Assembly (NCBI RefSeq): GCF_026191915.1
Contig: NZ_JAIMBY010000003.1
Location: forward strand, 62,001 to 126,000
Reading direction: 5' to 3'
DNA length: 64,000 bases
Source of the DNA: Acidiphilium sp. PA
GTDB taxonomy: Bacteria > Pseudomonadota > Alphaproteobacteria > Acetobacterales > Acetobacteraceae
The position numbers were made by a program, and so were the translations under genes. Positions 15,922 to 24,143 of the stretch are shown here, piece by piece (the first letter of the stretch is position 1; the number at the start of each line of letters is the position of its first letter). The notes beneath the pieces were generated by a model. That model made no database searches. It had not been told where the DNA came from and was given only the letters and a program-made list of their open reading frames with translations.

Positions 15922-16572
15922 CTAATCCGGTGCGGCCAATTGGCGCAACGCCGCCACGATGCGTTCGGGCGCCGCACGCCGCGTGAAATCGACATCGGCA
16001 AACCGCCAGGCGACCCGACCTTCGCGATCGAGCAGGAAGGTCGCAGGGATCGGCAGGAACCACGCGTCGTTGCCGTGTCGGCCAGGAACATCGAGCCCGA
16101 CCGTCTGCAGCCGGGCCTTATAGAGTGGCGGCAGGCGGAACACGACGCCGGCGGCGAGCCCCACCCCGCAGTCGATGTCCGACAGCACCTCGAATGCGGC
16201 GCCATGATTGATCTTGGCGTCCCGCGCCGGTAGGCCGGTATCGGGTGTTAGGGCGACCAGCGATGCGCCAAGCGCCTCGATTTCCGGTAGAAGAGTAACG
16301 AGCGCGTCAAGCATCAGGCGGCAATACGGGCACCATTCGCCGCGAAAAAACTGAACAATTACCGGACCACGCGCGAGCAGGGCAGACAGTGATACGAGTC
16401 TACCCTCGGTGTTGGGCAAGATGAAGTCGGGAAACGGCGCTTCCTCGACCAATACGCCGGGCATCAACCCGTTGCGGCTCAGCGTCGCGACGGTTTCCTC
16501 GTAGGCGGCGCGCACCGTCTCATTGACCAGACGGAGGTTGCGTTCGGCATCGAGCTTGTCCTGTAGGCTCAT
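15922..16572 (-). CDS. Peroxiredoxin-like (AhpC/TSA family) protein
   Basis: A 216-residue thioredoxin-fold protein of the AhpC/TSA or alkyl hydroperoxide reductase-like class. The active-site region is QFFRGEWCPYCRLML, and ATFLLDREGRVAWRF is the later strand. The WCPYC motif with two cysteines is as in the peroxiredoxin-like group with an N-terminal helical extension. Likely activity is thiol-dependent peroxide or disulfide reduction in the cytoplasm; no signal peptide is present. It is transcribed together with the LysR-type gene. Confidence 0.82.
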   Translation of the reverse strand: MSLQDKLDAERNLRLVNETVRAAYEETVATLSRNGLMPGVLVEEAPFPDFILPNTEGRLVSLSALLARGPVIVQFFRGEWCPYCRLMLDALVTLLPEIEALGASLVALTPDTGLPARDAKINHGAAFEVLSDIDCGVGLAAGVVFRLPPLYKARLQTVGLDVPGRHGNDAWFLPIPATFLLDREGRVAWRFADVDFTRRAAPERIVAALRQLAAPD

Positions 16573-16630
16573 GTCCTGATCATACGCCGTTCCGAAACTC
16601 TGCCATAGATCGGCCTCCGGGTTGGATGGT

Positions 16631-16668
16631 GCCCCGATCGGCCCGGATTCTCCCCGGCCGATCGGGGC
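16631..16668. terminator. Hairpin terminator after the Met/His pentapeptide gene
   Basis: A perfect 13-bp stem, GCCCCGATCGGCC (16631-16643) with its complement at 16656-16668, and a 12-base loop. It sits nine bases beyond the stop of the pentapeptide gene. No T-run follows on either strand. Confidence 0.6.
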
Positions 16669-16676
16669 GGAGAGGG

Positions 16677-16904
16677 CTATTGCGCGGGTGTGTGGCTCAT
16701 GGTGCTGTGCTTCATGGTGTCATGCTTCATGGTGTCATGCTTCATTGCGCTGTGCTTCATGGTGTTGTGCGTCATCGTGCTGTGGCTCATCGCGTCTGGC
16801 TTGGCCGTGCTACTGGCGGACTGGGCCTGGGCGATGCCACCGGTGGCGAGGGCGAGGGTCAGTGTGCCCAGCGTCAGTGCGCGAGCGATCAGATTTCGGT
16901 TCAT
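16677..16904 (-). CDS. Met/His-rich pentapeptide (MXKDX-type) repeat exported protein
   Basis: A 75-residue protein with a signal peptide cleaved near AQAQ (residues 25-28). Seven exact five-residue steps follow, with Met at 39, 44, 49, 54, 59, 64 and 69 and His two residues after each; units read MSHST, MTHNT, MKHSA, MKHDT, MKHDT, MKHST and MSHTP. This is the architecture named pentapeptide MXKDX repeat protein. A GGAG ribosome binding site precedes the ATG. At DNA level the repeat region (about 16690-16790) is a run of diverged 15-base units. It is divergent from the cytochrome b and molybdoprotein genes. Candidate roles are a sacrificial methionine pool for oxidants or MxH copper binding; neither is shown. 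Confidence 0.82.
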   Translation of the reverse strand: MNRNLIARALTLGTLTLALATGGIAQAQSASSTAKPDAMSHSTMTHNTMKHSAMKHDTMKHDTMKHSTMSHTPAQ

Positions 16905-17099
16905 TGCAATCTCCGTGCGGTTGATGGTCGGGTCCGATGCGGCGGCGACCGCTGGGGCCGTCCGACGCCTCGATGATGTGCCGCGGCGACGCGCTGACGG
17001 CCAATGCCGATTGAGCATGGTTTCGATACCTCGACGCGGGCGGTGCCCCGCGTGCATGAAGGGCAGGCAGACCTCGCCACGATTTCAGGAGAACGACCC

Positions 17100-17723
17100 A
17101 TGGCGCATCGCAGACCGATCCACCCGCTCGCCTTGCGGGTGATGCACTGGCTCAACGCCATCGCCATCGTGACTCTAATTGGCAGTGGCTGGGAAATCTA
17201 TGACGCGTCGCCCTTCCTGCCCTTTACCTTTCCGCAATGGGCCACGATCGGCCAATGGCTTGGCGGTGCGATTGCCTGGCATCTGGCCGCGATCTGGCTG
17301 CTGATGCTGAACGGGGCGCTCTATCTCGGCTGGGGGCTCGTGACCGGCCACTTCCGGCGCAAGCTGCTGCCGCTGAGCCTGCGCGCGGTGCTGCGCGACA
17401 CGATTGCGGCGGCGCGATTTCATCTACCGCACCGGCCGGGCGTTTACAATGCGGTGCAACGGCTGCTCTACCTCGGCGTGATCGGGCTCGGCGTGCTGGC
17501 GGTGCTGAGCGGCCTCGCGGTGTGGAAACCGGTGCAACTCTGGCCGCTGTCCGATCTGTTCGGCGGATTTTTCGTCTCGCGGGTCATCCACTTCATCGCC
17601 ATGGCGGGGATCGTCCTGTTCCTGGTCGTTCATCTGCTGCTGGTGGCCCTGGTGCCGCGGGTGTTGCCCGCGATGATCACCGGCGGACACCTGCCGAACC
17701 CTGAATCGGAAGCCGCGGAGTAG
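17100..17723 (+). CDS. Cytochrome b561-type membrane subunit
   Basis: A 207-residue membrane protein with four or five spans and histidines placed for two b-type hemes: HPLALRVMHWLNA near the N-terminus, AIAWHLAAIW, and RVIHFIAMAG with VVHLLLVALVPRV at the C-terminal end. It matches the Ni/Fe-hydrogenase-cytochrome-b561 domain used to pass quinol electrons to periplasmic enzymes. An AGGAG site precedes the ATG. The next gene, five bases on, encodes a Tat-exported molybdopterin protein, so this is probably its membrane electron donor, analogous to but not homologous with MsrQ/YedZ. Confidence 0.85.
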   Translation: MAHRRPIHPLALRVMHWLNAIAIVTLIGSGWEIYDASPFLPFTFPQWATIGQWLGGAIAWHLAAIWLLMLNGALYLGWGLVTGHFRRKLLPLSLRAVLRDTIAAARFHLPHRPGVYNAVQRLLYLGVIGLGVLAVLSGLAVWKPVQLWPLSDLFGGFFVSRVIHFIAMAGIVLFLVVHLLLVALVPRVLPAMITGGHLPNPESEAAE

Positions 17724-17727
17724 ACCA

Positions 17728-18450
17728 ATGCCAGCCCTCACCCTCAACCGCCGCAACCTGCTTGGCCGCGCCCTCGCGCTTGGTGCCGCCACGACGCTGA
17801 CCGGCTGCGATTTCGATGATCCGTCGCACCCCGATGTCGCGGATCGTGTGCTCAACGCCATGTCGCACTGGAACGACGAGGTGCAGGCCGCCCTGTTCAA
17901 CCCGCACACGCTGGCTCCGACATTCCCCGCCTCCGCCATCACCCGGCCGCCGCGCTTCAATGCGTTTTACGATATCGACAAGGCGCCACAGGTCGACCTT
18001 GCAACCTGGCGGCTGGGTCTGACCGGACGGATCGGCGACAAGCAGCCCTGGCGGATCGCCCAGCTGCGCGCCTTGCCGCAGGAAAGCCAGATCACCCGGC
18101 TGATCTGCGTCGAAGGCTGGCGCGTCGTTGGCCAGTGGAGCGGCGTGAGGCTTGGCGACTTCCTGCGCCGGATCAACGCCGATACCAAGGCGCGCTACGT
18201 CTCGTTTCAGTGTGCCGATGGGTATTTCGAGAGTATCGACATGGAATCGGCCCTACATCCGCAAACCATCCTTGCGCTCGACTTTCTCGGCGCGCCGCTC
18301 ACGGCGCCGTTCGGCGCACCGCTGCGGCTGCGGATTCCAACCAAACTCGGCTACAAGAACGCCAAATCAATCGTCGCCCTCGGCGTGACCAACCAGTTTC
18401 CCAGCGGCTACTGGGAAAAACAGGGCTATAACTGGTTCGGTGGCTCATGA
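17728..18450 (+). CDS. Tat-exported molybdopterin-dependent oxidoreductase (sulfite oxidase/MsrP-like)
   Basis: A 240-residue protein with a twin-arginine leader (NRRNLLGRALALGAATTLTG) and an oxidoreductase molybdopterin-binding domain. The molybdenum-ligating cysteine is expected in RLICVEGWRVVGQWSGV. LRLRIPTKLGYKNAKSIV and the C-terminal GYWEKQGYNWF match the SuoX/YedY fold. It lacks the dimerisation domain of true sulfite oxidases. It is encoded with a cytochrome b561-type partner and overlaps the DUF1223 gene by four bases. Methionine sulfoxide reduction (MsrP role) is plausible from the neighbouring Met-rich protein but not proven. Confidence 0.85.
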   Translation: MPALTLNRRNLLGRALALGAATTLTGCDFDDPSHPDVADRVLNAMSHWNDEVQAALFNPHTLAPTFPASAITRPPRFNAFYDIDKAPQVDLATWRLGLTGRIGDKQPWRIAQLRALPQESQITRLICVEGWRVVGQWSGVRLGDFLRRINADTKARYVSFQCADGYFESIDMESALHPQTILALDFLGAPLTAPFGAPLRLRIPTKLGYKNAKSIVALGVTNQFPSGYWEKQGYNWFGGS

Positions 18451-19142
18451 AGGTCCGGCGCGCTTGGCTCGCAATCGTCGCGGCTGCCGCGTTCGGCGCA
18501 CCGGCCGCTGCGGCCCGCCCCGTAGTGGTCGAATTGTATACCTCGCAATCCTGCTCCGACTGTCCGCCGGCGGAGGCGTTGATGGCGCGGTTGCAGGCCG
18601 CCGATCCTGCCATTCTGGTGCTCACGGAGCATGTTGGCTATTTCGATGGTCCGCGCTGGACCGACCGGTTCGCCCTGGCCGCCGCAACCGCACGGCAGAA
18701 ATGGTATGCAGCAATGCATGGCGCGCATGATGTCTATACACCGCAGGCGATCATCGATGGTCGCAGCGTTGCGGTCGGCTCGGACCGACCCGCCGTAACC
18801 GCCGCCATCGCTGCGGATCTAGCGCGGGCGGCGCAGCCGGCGGTTCACATCGCGATCGACCGCGCGGCGCTCGGCTGGCGCATCTCGATCACCGGTGCGA
18901 TGCCCGATCATGCAGCAAAAATCGAGGTTTTTCACTATGATGCGGTCGATCGTACCGCAATTGGTGGCGGTGAGAACCGGGGTGCGGATCTGCGGCAAAT
19001 CCATGTCGTGCGTGCCATCACCACGCTCGGCGCCTGGACCGGCCCGATGTTCGAGCAGCGCATTGCACCAGGTCCGGCGCGCCATATCGCCGTGGTGGTG
19101 CAGCAGGATAACGGCACCATCCTGGGCGCCGCCGCGCAATAA
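18447..19142 (+). CDS. DUF1223 exported thioredoxin-like protein
   Basis: A 231-residue protein with a signal peptide ending near AAAARP. VVVELYTSQSCSDCPPAEALM follows; the CSDCPP motif corresponds to a thioredoxin-type CxxC, and HVGYFDGPRWTDRF and YTPQAIIDG are the other DUF1223 signatures. The family is periplasmic with no fixed biochemical role; redox activity is inferred from fold and motif. The ATG overlaps the molybdoprotein stop, so the three genes from the cytochrome b gene onward are one operon. Confidence 0.85.
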   Translation: MKVRRAWLAIVAAAAFGAPAAAARPVVVELYTSQSCSDCPPAEALMARLQAADPAILVLTEHVGYFDGPRWTDRFALAAATARQKWYAAMHGAHDVYTPQAIIDGRSVAVGSDRPAVTAAIAADLARAAQPAVHIAIDRAALGWRISITGAMPDHAAKIEVFHYDAVDRTAIGGGENRGADLRQIHVVRAITTLGAWTGPMFEQRIAPGPARHIAVVVQQDNGTILGAAAQ

Positions 19143-19275
19143 ACTGTCCGGCAGCCGCACCAAGACGGGGCGCACCGCAGGTTTTTATCCGCCGCCGATC
19201 ACAAGGGAGTGTAAATCCCCGCCGAATCGCCTATCACCCCGAGCGTCCGTGAAATAAATCGTCTTGGGAGATATT

Positions 19276-20874
19276 ATGTTCCATCAGCTACTCACTCCGG
19301 TCGGGGGCAGCCTCGGGCTGTCCTTCGTTGTCGCCGCCGTGCCCATCGCTGTTGTGCTGGTCATGCTTGGTGTGCTGCGCCGCCCGGCCTGGCAATCGTC
19401 GCTGGGCGGGCTGATCGCCGCTCTGGTGATCGCGATCGTCGTCTGGCGCTTTCCGACGTTTCTGGCACTCGACAGCGTCGCCGCCGGCGTGGTGTTCGCG
19501 CTCTGGCCGATCATGTGGATCGTCGTCAACGCACTGCTGCTCTATAACATTGCGGTCGACTCCGGCCATTTCGATGCGTTCCGCGAATGGATCATCGAGC
19601 ATCTGCCGAACGATCGCCGTGTGGTGCTCGTGGTGGTGGGTTTCTGCTTCGGCTGTCTGCTCGAAGGCATCGCCGGCTTCGGCACGCCGGTCGCCATCAC
19701 CAGCGCGTTGCTGATCATGGTCGGCTTTCCGACACTGGAAGCGCTCACGTTCACGCTGATTTTCGATACCGCCCCGGTCGCATTCGGCGCGTTGGGCGTG
19801 CCGATCACGGTGCTCGGCCAGGTGACCGGGCTGCACGCTGTTACGTTGGGCCAGATGGTCGGCCGTCAGTTGCCATTTTTTGCCTTCCTGCTGCCATTCT
19901 ATGTGGTCGGCGTGTATGGCGGCATGCGCTCGATCAAGGCGCTGTTCCCCATGCTGCTGGTCGCCGGCGCGAGCTTTGCGGTCACGCAGTTCGTGACCTC
20001 GAACTATATCAGCTACGCGCTGACCGACGTGCTGGCCTCGCTGGTGTCGCTGGTCATCACCATCGGGTTCCTGCAGGTCTGGCGCCCGGCGCCGGACGCG
20101 CAATTCGCGATCCGCGCCGAGGCGCTCGCCGGCCACCGCGCCAGCGGCATTCCGAGCTGGCGCGGCTGGATCCCCTGGGTCGTGGTGTCCGCCGTCGTCA
20201 TCATCTGGACCGATCTGAAAATATTCGCGATCGGCCAGCAGGTGATCAAATGGCCCGGGCTGAACAATGCCGTATTCATCTCGCTGTATCATAAGCCCTA
20301 CGCAGCACTCTGGGTGTTCCAGCCGCTGGCGACCGGCACGGCCATTCTGCTCGCCGCGGTGATCACCGCCGCCCTCGTCGGCGTCGGGCCTGCCGGCTTC
20401 ATCAAGGCGATCGGCACCACCTGGCGGCAGAGCCGCCTCGCGATCTTCACGGTGGCGCTGATCATCGGCCTTGCCTATCTGATGAATTATTCCGGCATGA
20501 ATTACACGCTCGGCCTCGGCGTCGCCTCGATCGGCGTGCTGTTCCCGCTGGTCTCCCCGTTCCTGGGCTGGGTGGCCGTGTTCCTCTCCGGCAGCGATAC
20601 CTCGGGCAATGCCCTGTTCGGCAATCTGCAGGTCGTCGCCGCCAATCAGCTGCACCTCAACCCGGTCCTGATCGCCGCGACCAACTCATCGGGCGGCGTG
20701 ATGGCGAAAATGATCTCGCCGCAGAACATCTCGACCGGCGTTTCGACCACCGACCTCAAAGGCAAGGAAGGCATCGTCTTTGCCCGCACGTTCAAGCATA
20801 GCGTTCTCTTGACCGCTTTGCTTGGCGTGATGGTGATGGCGCAACAATATCTGGTGCCATGGATGATCCCGTAA
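19276..20874 (+). CDS. L-lactate permease (LctP/LldP family)
   Basis: A 532-residue polytopic transporter. Conserved blocks include GCLLEGIAGFGTPVAI, FDTAPVAFGALGVPI, the central LMNYSGMNYTLG and FLSGSDTSGNALFGNLQ, followed by NSSGGVMAKMISPQNI. These define the lactate/glycolate:proton symporter family. The start is the ATG preceded by GGGAG; an upstream in-frame TTG is not needed. It stands alone; no lactate dehydrogenase gene is adjacent. Confidence 0.92.
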   Translation: MFHQLLTPVGGSLGLSFVVAAVPIAVVLVMLGVLRRPAWQSSLGGLIAALVIAIVVWRFPTFLALDSVAAGVVFALWPIMWIVVNALLLYNIAVDSGHFDAFREWIIEHLPNDRRVVLVVVGFCFGCLLEGIAGFGTPVAITSALLIMVGFPTLEALTFTLIFDTAPVAFGALGVPITVLGQVTGLHAVTLGQMVGRQLPFFAFLLPFYVVGVYGGMRSIKALFPMLLVAGASFAVTQFVTSNYISYALTDVLASLVSLVITIGFLQVWRPAPDAQFAIRAEALAGHRASGIPSWRGWIPWVVVSAVVIIWTDLKIFAIGQQVIKWPGLNNAVFISLYHKPYAALWVFQPLATGTAILLAAVITAALVGVGPAGFIKAIGTTWRQSRLAIFTVALIIGLAYLMNYSGMNYTLGLGVASIGVLFPLVSPFLGWVAVFLSGSDTSGNALFGNLQVVAANQLHLNPVLIAATNSSGGVMAKMISPQNISTGVSTTDLKGKEGIVFARTFKHSVLLTALLGVMVMAQQYLVPWMIP

Positions 20875-20889
20875 CACGGGAGCGCGAAA

Positions 20890-20913
20890 CCCGGCCCATG
20901 ACAATGGGCCGGG
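20890..20913. terminator. Hairpin between lactate permease and tRNA-Tyr
   Basis: A perfect 10-bp stem, CCCGGCCCAT (20890-20899) and ATGGGCCGGG (20904-20913), with loop GACA. It lies 15 bases past the permease stop and converges with the tRNA gene. No T-run follows. Confidence 0.6.
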
Positions 20914-20953
20914 ATATCGGCGCCGGACGGTTGATATTTCAGAATTCCGGTGA

Positions 20954-21039
20954 TGGTGGAAGGGGTTGGATTCGAACCAACGTAGGCGTACGCCAGCGGA
21001 TTTACAGTCCGCCCCCTTTAGCCACTCGGGCACCCTTCC
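20954..21039 (-). tRNA. tRNA-Tyr (anticodon GTA)
   Basis: An 86-base class II tRNA with a long variable arm. The acceptor stem GGAAGGG pairs with CCCTTCC, the anticodon loop is CTGTAAA (GTA), and the T arm contains GGTTCGAATCC. The discriminator A and the 3' CCA are encoded in the genome. Confidence 0.96.
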
Positions 21040-21046
21040 GCCGCCC

Positions 21047-21075
21047 GTAATCTGCGATCAGCGCAGCCTTGTCAA
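21047..21075 (-). promoter_or_regulatory. Promoter of tRNA-Tyr
   Basis: On the minus strand, TTGACA (21070-21075) and GATTAC (21047-21052) are separated by exactly 17 bases. The expected start point falls at about 21040, next to the mature tRNA 5' end at 21039. Confidence 0.65.
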
Positions 21076-21236
21076 CGCCGCCACGCGCATTGATGCGCCC
21101 ACGCGTTGAAAGCGCGGAGCCGTCCTTCCCAAAAATTTTCCGCCCTTTTTGAGTGAAAATGGCACCCGCCGGTCTTCGTTGACGCCGGTCGGGCCGCATC
21201 GTTGTCAACGCGGCGATCCACAGGCTAGACAGCCGC

Positions 21237-22040
21237 ATGGATCAGCGCGACCCCCACCGTAAACCGAAGCCACGCCACTCTGGCCCGCCCCCGCAGCGTG
21301 GCCGCCACGAGGGCGAACGCCGGCCCGCCGCCGCATCCGGCCTATGGCTTTACGGCATGCATCCGGTCGAAGCAGCCCTCGCCAACCCCGCCCGCCGCGT
21401 GCGCCGCCTGCTACTGACCGAGGAGGCCGAAGCCGCTCTTGCCGCACGCCTGCCGAAACCCTGGGCGATCCAGGCGGAGCGAATCGATCGCGACCGGCTC
21501 GACGCCATGCTCGGCCGCGGCATCGTGCATCAGGGCATGGCGCTGCAGACCGACCCGTTGGCCTCGCCCAGCCTGGCCGACGCACTCAAGCGCCCCGGTC
21601 CGGTGCTGGTGCTCGATCAGATCACGGATCCGCGCAATGTCGGTGCGATCATGCGCTCCGCCCAGGCGTTCGGCGCGGCGCTGGTGATCGCGCAGGAGCG
21701 CAACGCGCCCGAGGAGGGCGGTGCGCTCGCCAAGGCCGCGTCCGGCGCGCTGGAACGGATTCCGCTGTTGCGCACGGTGAACATCGCGCGCGCGCTGATC
21801 GCGCTGAAAGCCGCCGATATCTGGGTGATGGGGCTGGATGCGGCCGGTGCCACCCGCCTGTCCGGCCCCGGGCTCGGCGGACGCCGCGCCGCTTTGGTGC
21901 TGGGCGCCGAGGGCGAGGGCCTGCGCCGCCTGACCCGTGAGACCTGTGATGAACTGGTCTCGCTCGCCATGCCCGGTGGCATGGAGAGTTTGAACGTTTC
22001 AGCCGCCGCCGCCGTCGCGCTTTACGAGATCATCCGGTAG
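21237..22040 (+). CDS. rlmB: SpoU/TrmH family 23S rRNA 2'-O-methyltransferase (RlmB-like)
   Basis: A 267-residue protein with a basic disordered N-terminus of about 33 residues. A substrate-binding domain follows (LYGMHPVEAALANP), then a SPOUT methyltransferase domain with the signatures DQITDPRNVGAIMRSA, LVLGAEGEGLRRL and SLNVSAAAAVALYE. RlmB methylates G2251 of 23S rRNA; close relatives modify other positions, so the site is inferred. Its 3' end overlaps the convergent pqqE gene by 19 bases. Confidence 0.88.
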   Translation: MDQRDPHRKPKPRHSGPPPQRGRHEGERRPAAASGLWLYGMHPVEAALANPARRVRRLLLTEEAEAALAARLPKPWAIQAERIDRDRLDAMLGRGIVHQGMALQTDPLASPSLADALKRPGPVLVLDQITDPRNVGAIMRSAQAFGAALVIAQERNAPEEGGALAKAASGALERIPLLRTVNIARALIALKAADIWVMGLDAAGATRLSGPGLGGRRAALVLGAEGEGLRRLTRETCDELVSLAMPGGMESLNVSAAAAVALYEIIR

Positions 22041-23134
22041 GCGAAATCATCGACCGCCGCGCCGCTTTCCGCGATCGCCAGCGCCGCCATCATGGCGTGA
22101 TCGGGCGACAGCCCGCAGGCCGGATCGGTCGCGCCGGCATCGCCGGTCAGGGCGAGCGCCTGGCAGCGGCAACCGCCCCAGTCGATTTCGGCGCGTTCGC
22201 AACCCTGGCAGGGCGCGGCCATCCAGCCAGTGCCCCGATATTTTTCGAACGCGGGTGAGTTCGCCCATATCTCACCGACGCTGCGCTCGGTCACGCGCTC
22301 GAACACCAGACCCGGCAGCGTCTCCGCCGCGTGGCAGGGCAGCATCTTGCCGGAGGGTGTGACGTTGAAAAACTGCCGCGCCCACCCGCCCATGCAGGCC
22401 TTCGGCCGCGCCGCATAATAGTCGGGCACCACGTAATCGATGGTGAGTATGCCGGCGAGGTTTGTGCGGGCCGCCGTGACGATGCGGGTCGCCTCGTCAA
22501 GCTGCGCCCGCGTCGGGATCAGCGCGGCGCGATTTTTCAACGCCCAGCCATAATACTGGACATGCGCGACCTCGATCCGCTGCGCGCCGGCGTCGACCGC
22601 CAGATCGATCATGGCGCTGAGCTGATGCAGGTTCTGGCGGTGCACCACGGCGTTCAGGGTCAGCGCCAGCCCGGCGTCGCGCACCAGGCGCGCCGCGGCC
22701 AGTTTTTTCTCATGGGCATCGCGAAACCCGGCGACATGGTCGGCCACCGCCGCATCGGCGCCCTGAAAACTGATCTGCACATGGTCGAGCCCGGCCTCGG
22801 CCAGTTCGGCCATCCGCGCCGCATTCAGCAGCACCGCGGAGGTGATCAGATTGGTGTATAGTCCCTCGGCGCGGGCGTGGCGCACGAGCTCCGGCAGATC
22901 GGACCGCACCATCGGCTCGCCGCCGGAAAAATGCGCCTGGAGGATGCCGATGCCGGCCGCCTCGGTGATCACGCGCTTCCAGGTCGCGGTATCCAGCTCG
23001 TCGCGTGCCCGCTCCAGCGCCAGCGGGTTGGAGCAATAGGGGCATTTCAGCGGGCAGCGATGGGTCAGCTCCATGAGCATTGCCAAAGGCGGGGCCAAAG
23101 GCGGAGCCAGGCTCGGTGCCACACGGTCGTTCAT
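22022..23134 (-). CDS. pqqE: PQQ biosynthesis radical SAM enzyme PqqE
   Basis: A 370-residue radical SAM/SPASM enzyme that crosslinks Glu and Tyr of PqqA. The SAM cluster cysteines are in RCPLKCPYC (residues 27, 31, 34). The SPASM cysteines are visible as ACMGG, MLPCHAAE and PCQGCERAEIDWGGCRC. FSGGEPMVRSDL and HVQYYGWALKNRAAL are typical. The start is the ATG overlapping the pqqD stop by four bases. The N-terminus carries an APPL duplication not needed for function. Confidence 0.95.
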   Translation of the reverse strand: MNDRVAPSLAPPLAPPLAMLMELTHRCPLKCPYCSNPLALERARDELDTATWKRVITEAAGIGILQAHFSGGEPMVRSDLPELVRHARAEGLYTNLITSAVLLNAARMAELAEAGLDHVQISFQGADAAVADHVAGFRDAHEKKLAAARLVRDAGLALTLNAVVHRQNLHQLSAMIDLAVDAGAQRIEVAHVQYYGWALKNRAALIPTRAQLDEATRIVTAARTNLAGILTIDYVVPDYYAARPKACMGGWARQFFNVTPSGKMLPCHAAETLPGLVFERVTERSVGEIWANSPAFEKYRGTGWMAAPCQGCERAEIDWGGCRCQALALTGDAGATDPACGLSPDHAMMAALAIAESGAAVDDFAYRMIS

Positions 23135-23406
23135 GATGCGATCATACTCTTGTCGGCAAGGTCGTTGAGCATTTCGAGGCAATCGGCCAGCACCGCATCG
23201 CGTGGCGCTTCGTAACGCGTGGCGAGACGATCCGCGATCTCGGCCACATTCACCACGCCATCGCAGCATTCCAGCACCGCAACCGCGATCGCATCCGGCA
23301 TGATCACCCGCTCCGGCGCCAGCAGCACGTGGCAGTTGCGCGCCGCATCGAACCGGAAACGCACATGCCGCGCGAGACGTGGAACACTGGTCGCGGTCAG
23401 GCTCAC
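23131..23406 (-). CDS. pqqD: PQQ biosynthesis peptide chaperone PqqD
   Basis: A 91-residue winged-helix PqqD/RRE domain that binds PqqA and presents it to PqqE. It reads VSLTATSVPRLARHVRFRFD through LAPERVIMPDAIAVAVLECC and ends in DLADKSMIAS. The start is the GTG of a GTGA overlap with the pqqC stop; a longer frame enters pqqC and is rejected. It overlaps pqqE by four bases. Confidence 0.92.
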   Translation of the reverse strand: MSLTATSVPRLARHVRFRFDAARNCHVLLAPERVIMPDAIAVAVLECCDGVVNVAEIADRLATRYEAPRDAVLADCLEMLNDLADKSMIAS

Positions 23407-24143
23407 GACCAGTCGCCGCCATGGCCGAACGCACCCGGCGGGACCATGCCGGGCAGCACATAGGCATGGTGCAAGGCGTCGAGCTGCGCCCACAGGACAT
23501 CGCATTTGAAGCCGAGAGCCGCGATTACCGCGCGCTGCTGCTCGGGCGTGCGGGCGTGGCGCTTGACGTAATCGAGCGCGAAATCCGCATCGCGCGGCGC
23601 CTGATCGAGCCGCGCGTTGAAATAGGCCAGCGTTTCCTTGGTGATGAACGAATAGCTTGCCAGCATGCCGGAGACGCGCTCGGAGATGATGCTGGGCGAG
23701 AACATTTCGGTCAGCGACGAGGCGACAGCTTCCAGCAGCGGCTTGTCGCGCACGAAATCGATATAGGCCTGCACGGCAAACCGTGTTGCCGGCAAGGCGC
23801 GGGTGCGGCTGGTCACCATGTCACGATCGAGGCCGAGCCCTTCGGTCAGTGCGATCCAGCGCACGATGCCGCCCTCGCCTTCCGCCATCCCGTCGTGATC
23901 GACCAGCCGTTGGCGCCATAAGCGCCGCAGATCGGCGTCCTCGGTGCGGGCGATCAGCGTTGCATCCTTGATCGGGATCGCCGCCTGATAGCAGTATCGG
24001 TTGAGCGCCCAGGCCTGGACCTGACGCTTGTTCAGCGCGCCGCCGTGCAGCAACTGATGAAACGGATGCCGATTGTGGTATCGCGCGGCGCCGAGGGCGC
24101 GGAGTTCGGCTTCGAGTTCATCGGGGCTCATCAGTACGGTCAT
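23403..24143 (-). CDS. pqqC: Pyrroloquinoline-quinone synthase PqqC
   Basis: A 246-residue all-helical oxidase that carries out the last ring closure and eight-electron oxidation in PQQ synthesis. The family patterns YHNRHPFHQLLHGG, NRYCYQAAIPIKDA, RLVDHDGMAEGEGG and FSPSIISERVSGML are all present, including the active-site histidines and arginine. It overlaps pqqB and pqqD by four bases each. Confidence 0.95.
   Translation of the reverse strand: MTVLMSPDELEAELRALGAARYHNRHPFHQLLHGGALNKRQVQAWALNRYCYQAAIPIKDATLIARTEDADLRRLWRQRLVDHDGMAEGEGGIVRWIALTEGLGLDRDMVTSRTRALPATRFAVQAYIDFVRDKPLLEAVASSLTEMFSPSIISERVSGMLASYSFITKETLAYFNARLDQAPRDADFALDYVKRHARTPEQQRAVIAALGFKCDVLWAQLDALHHAYVLPGMVPPGAFGHGGDWS

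Noticed and set aside
16690-16790. Tandem 15-base repeats considered as a CRISPR or VNTR locus
   Set aside because: Units are contiguous without spacers and are explained by the in-frame pentapeptide coding sequence.
19288-20655. 455-codon minus-strand frame opposite the lactate permease
   Set aside because: Composition is charged and repetitive without a domain. The plus frame is a clear permease.
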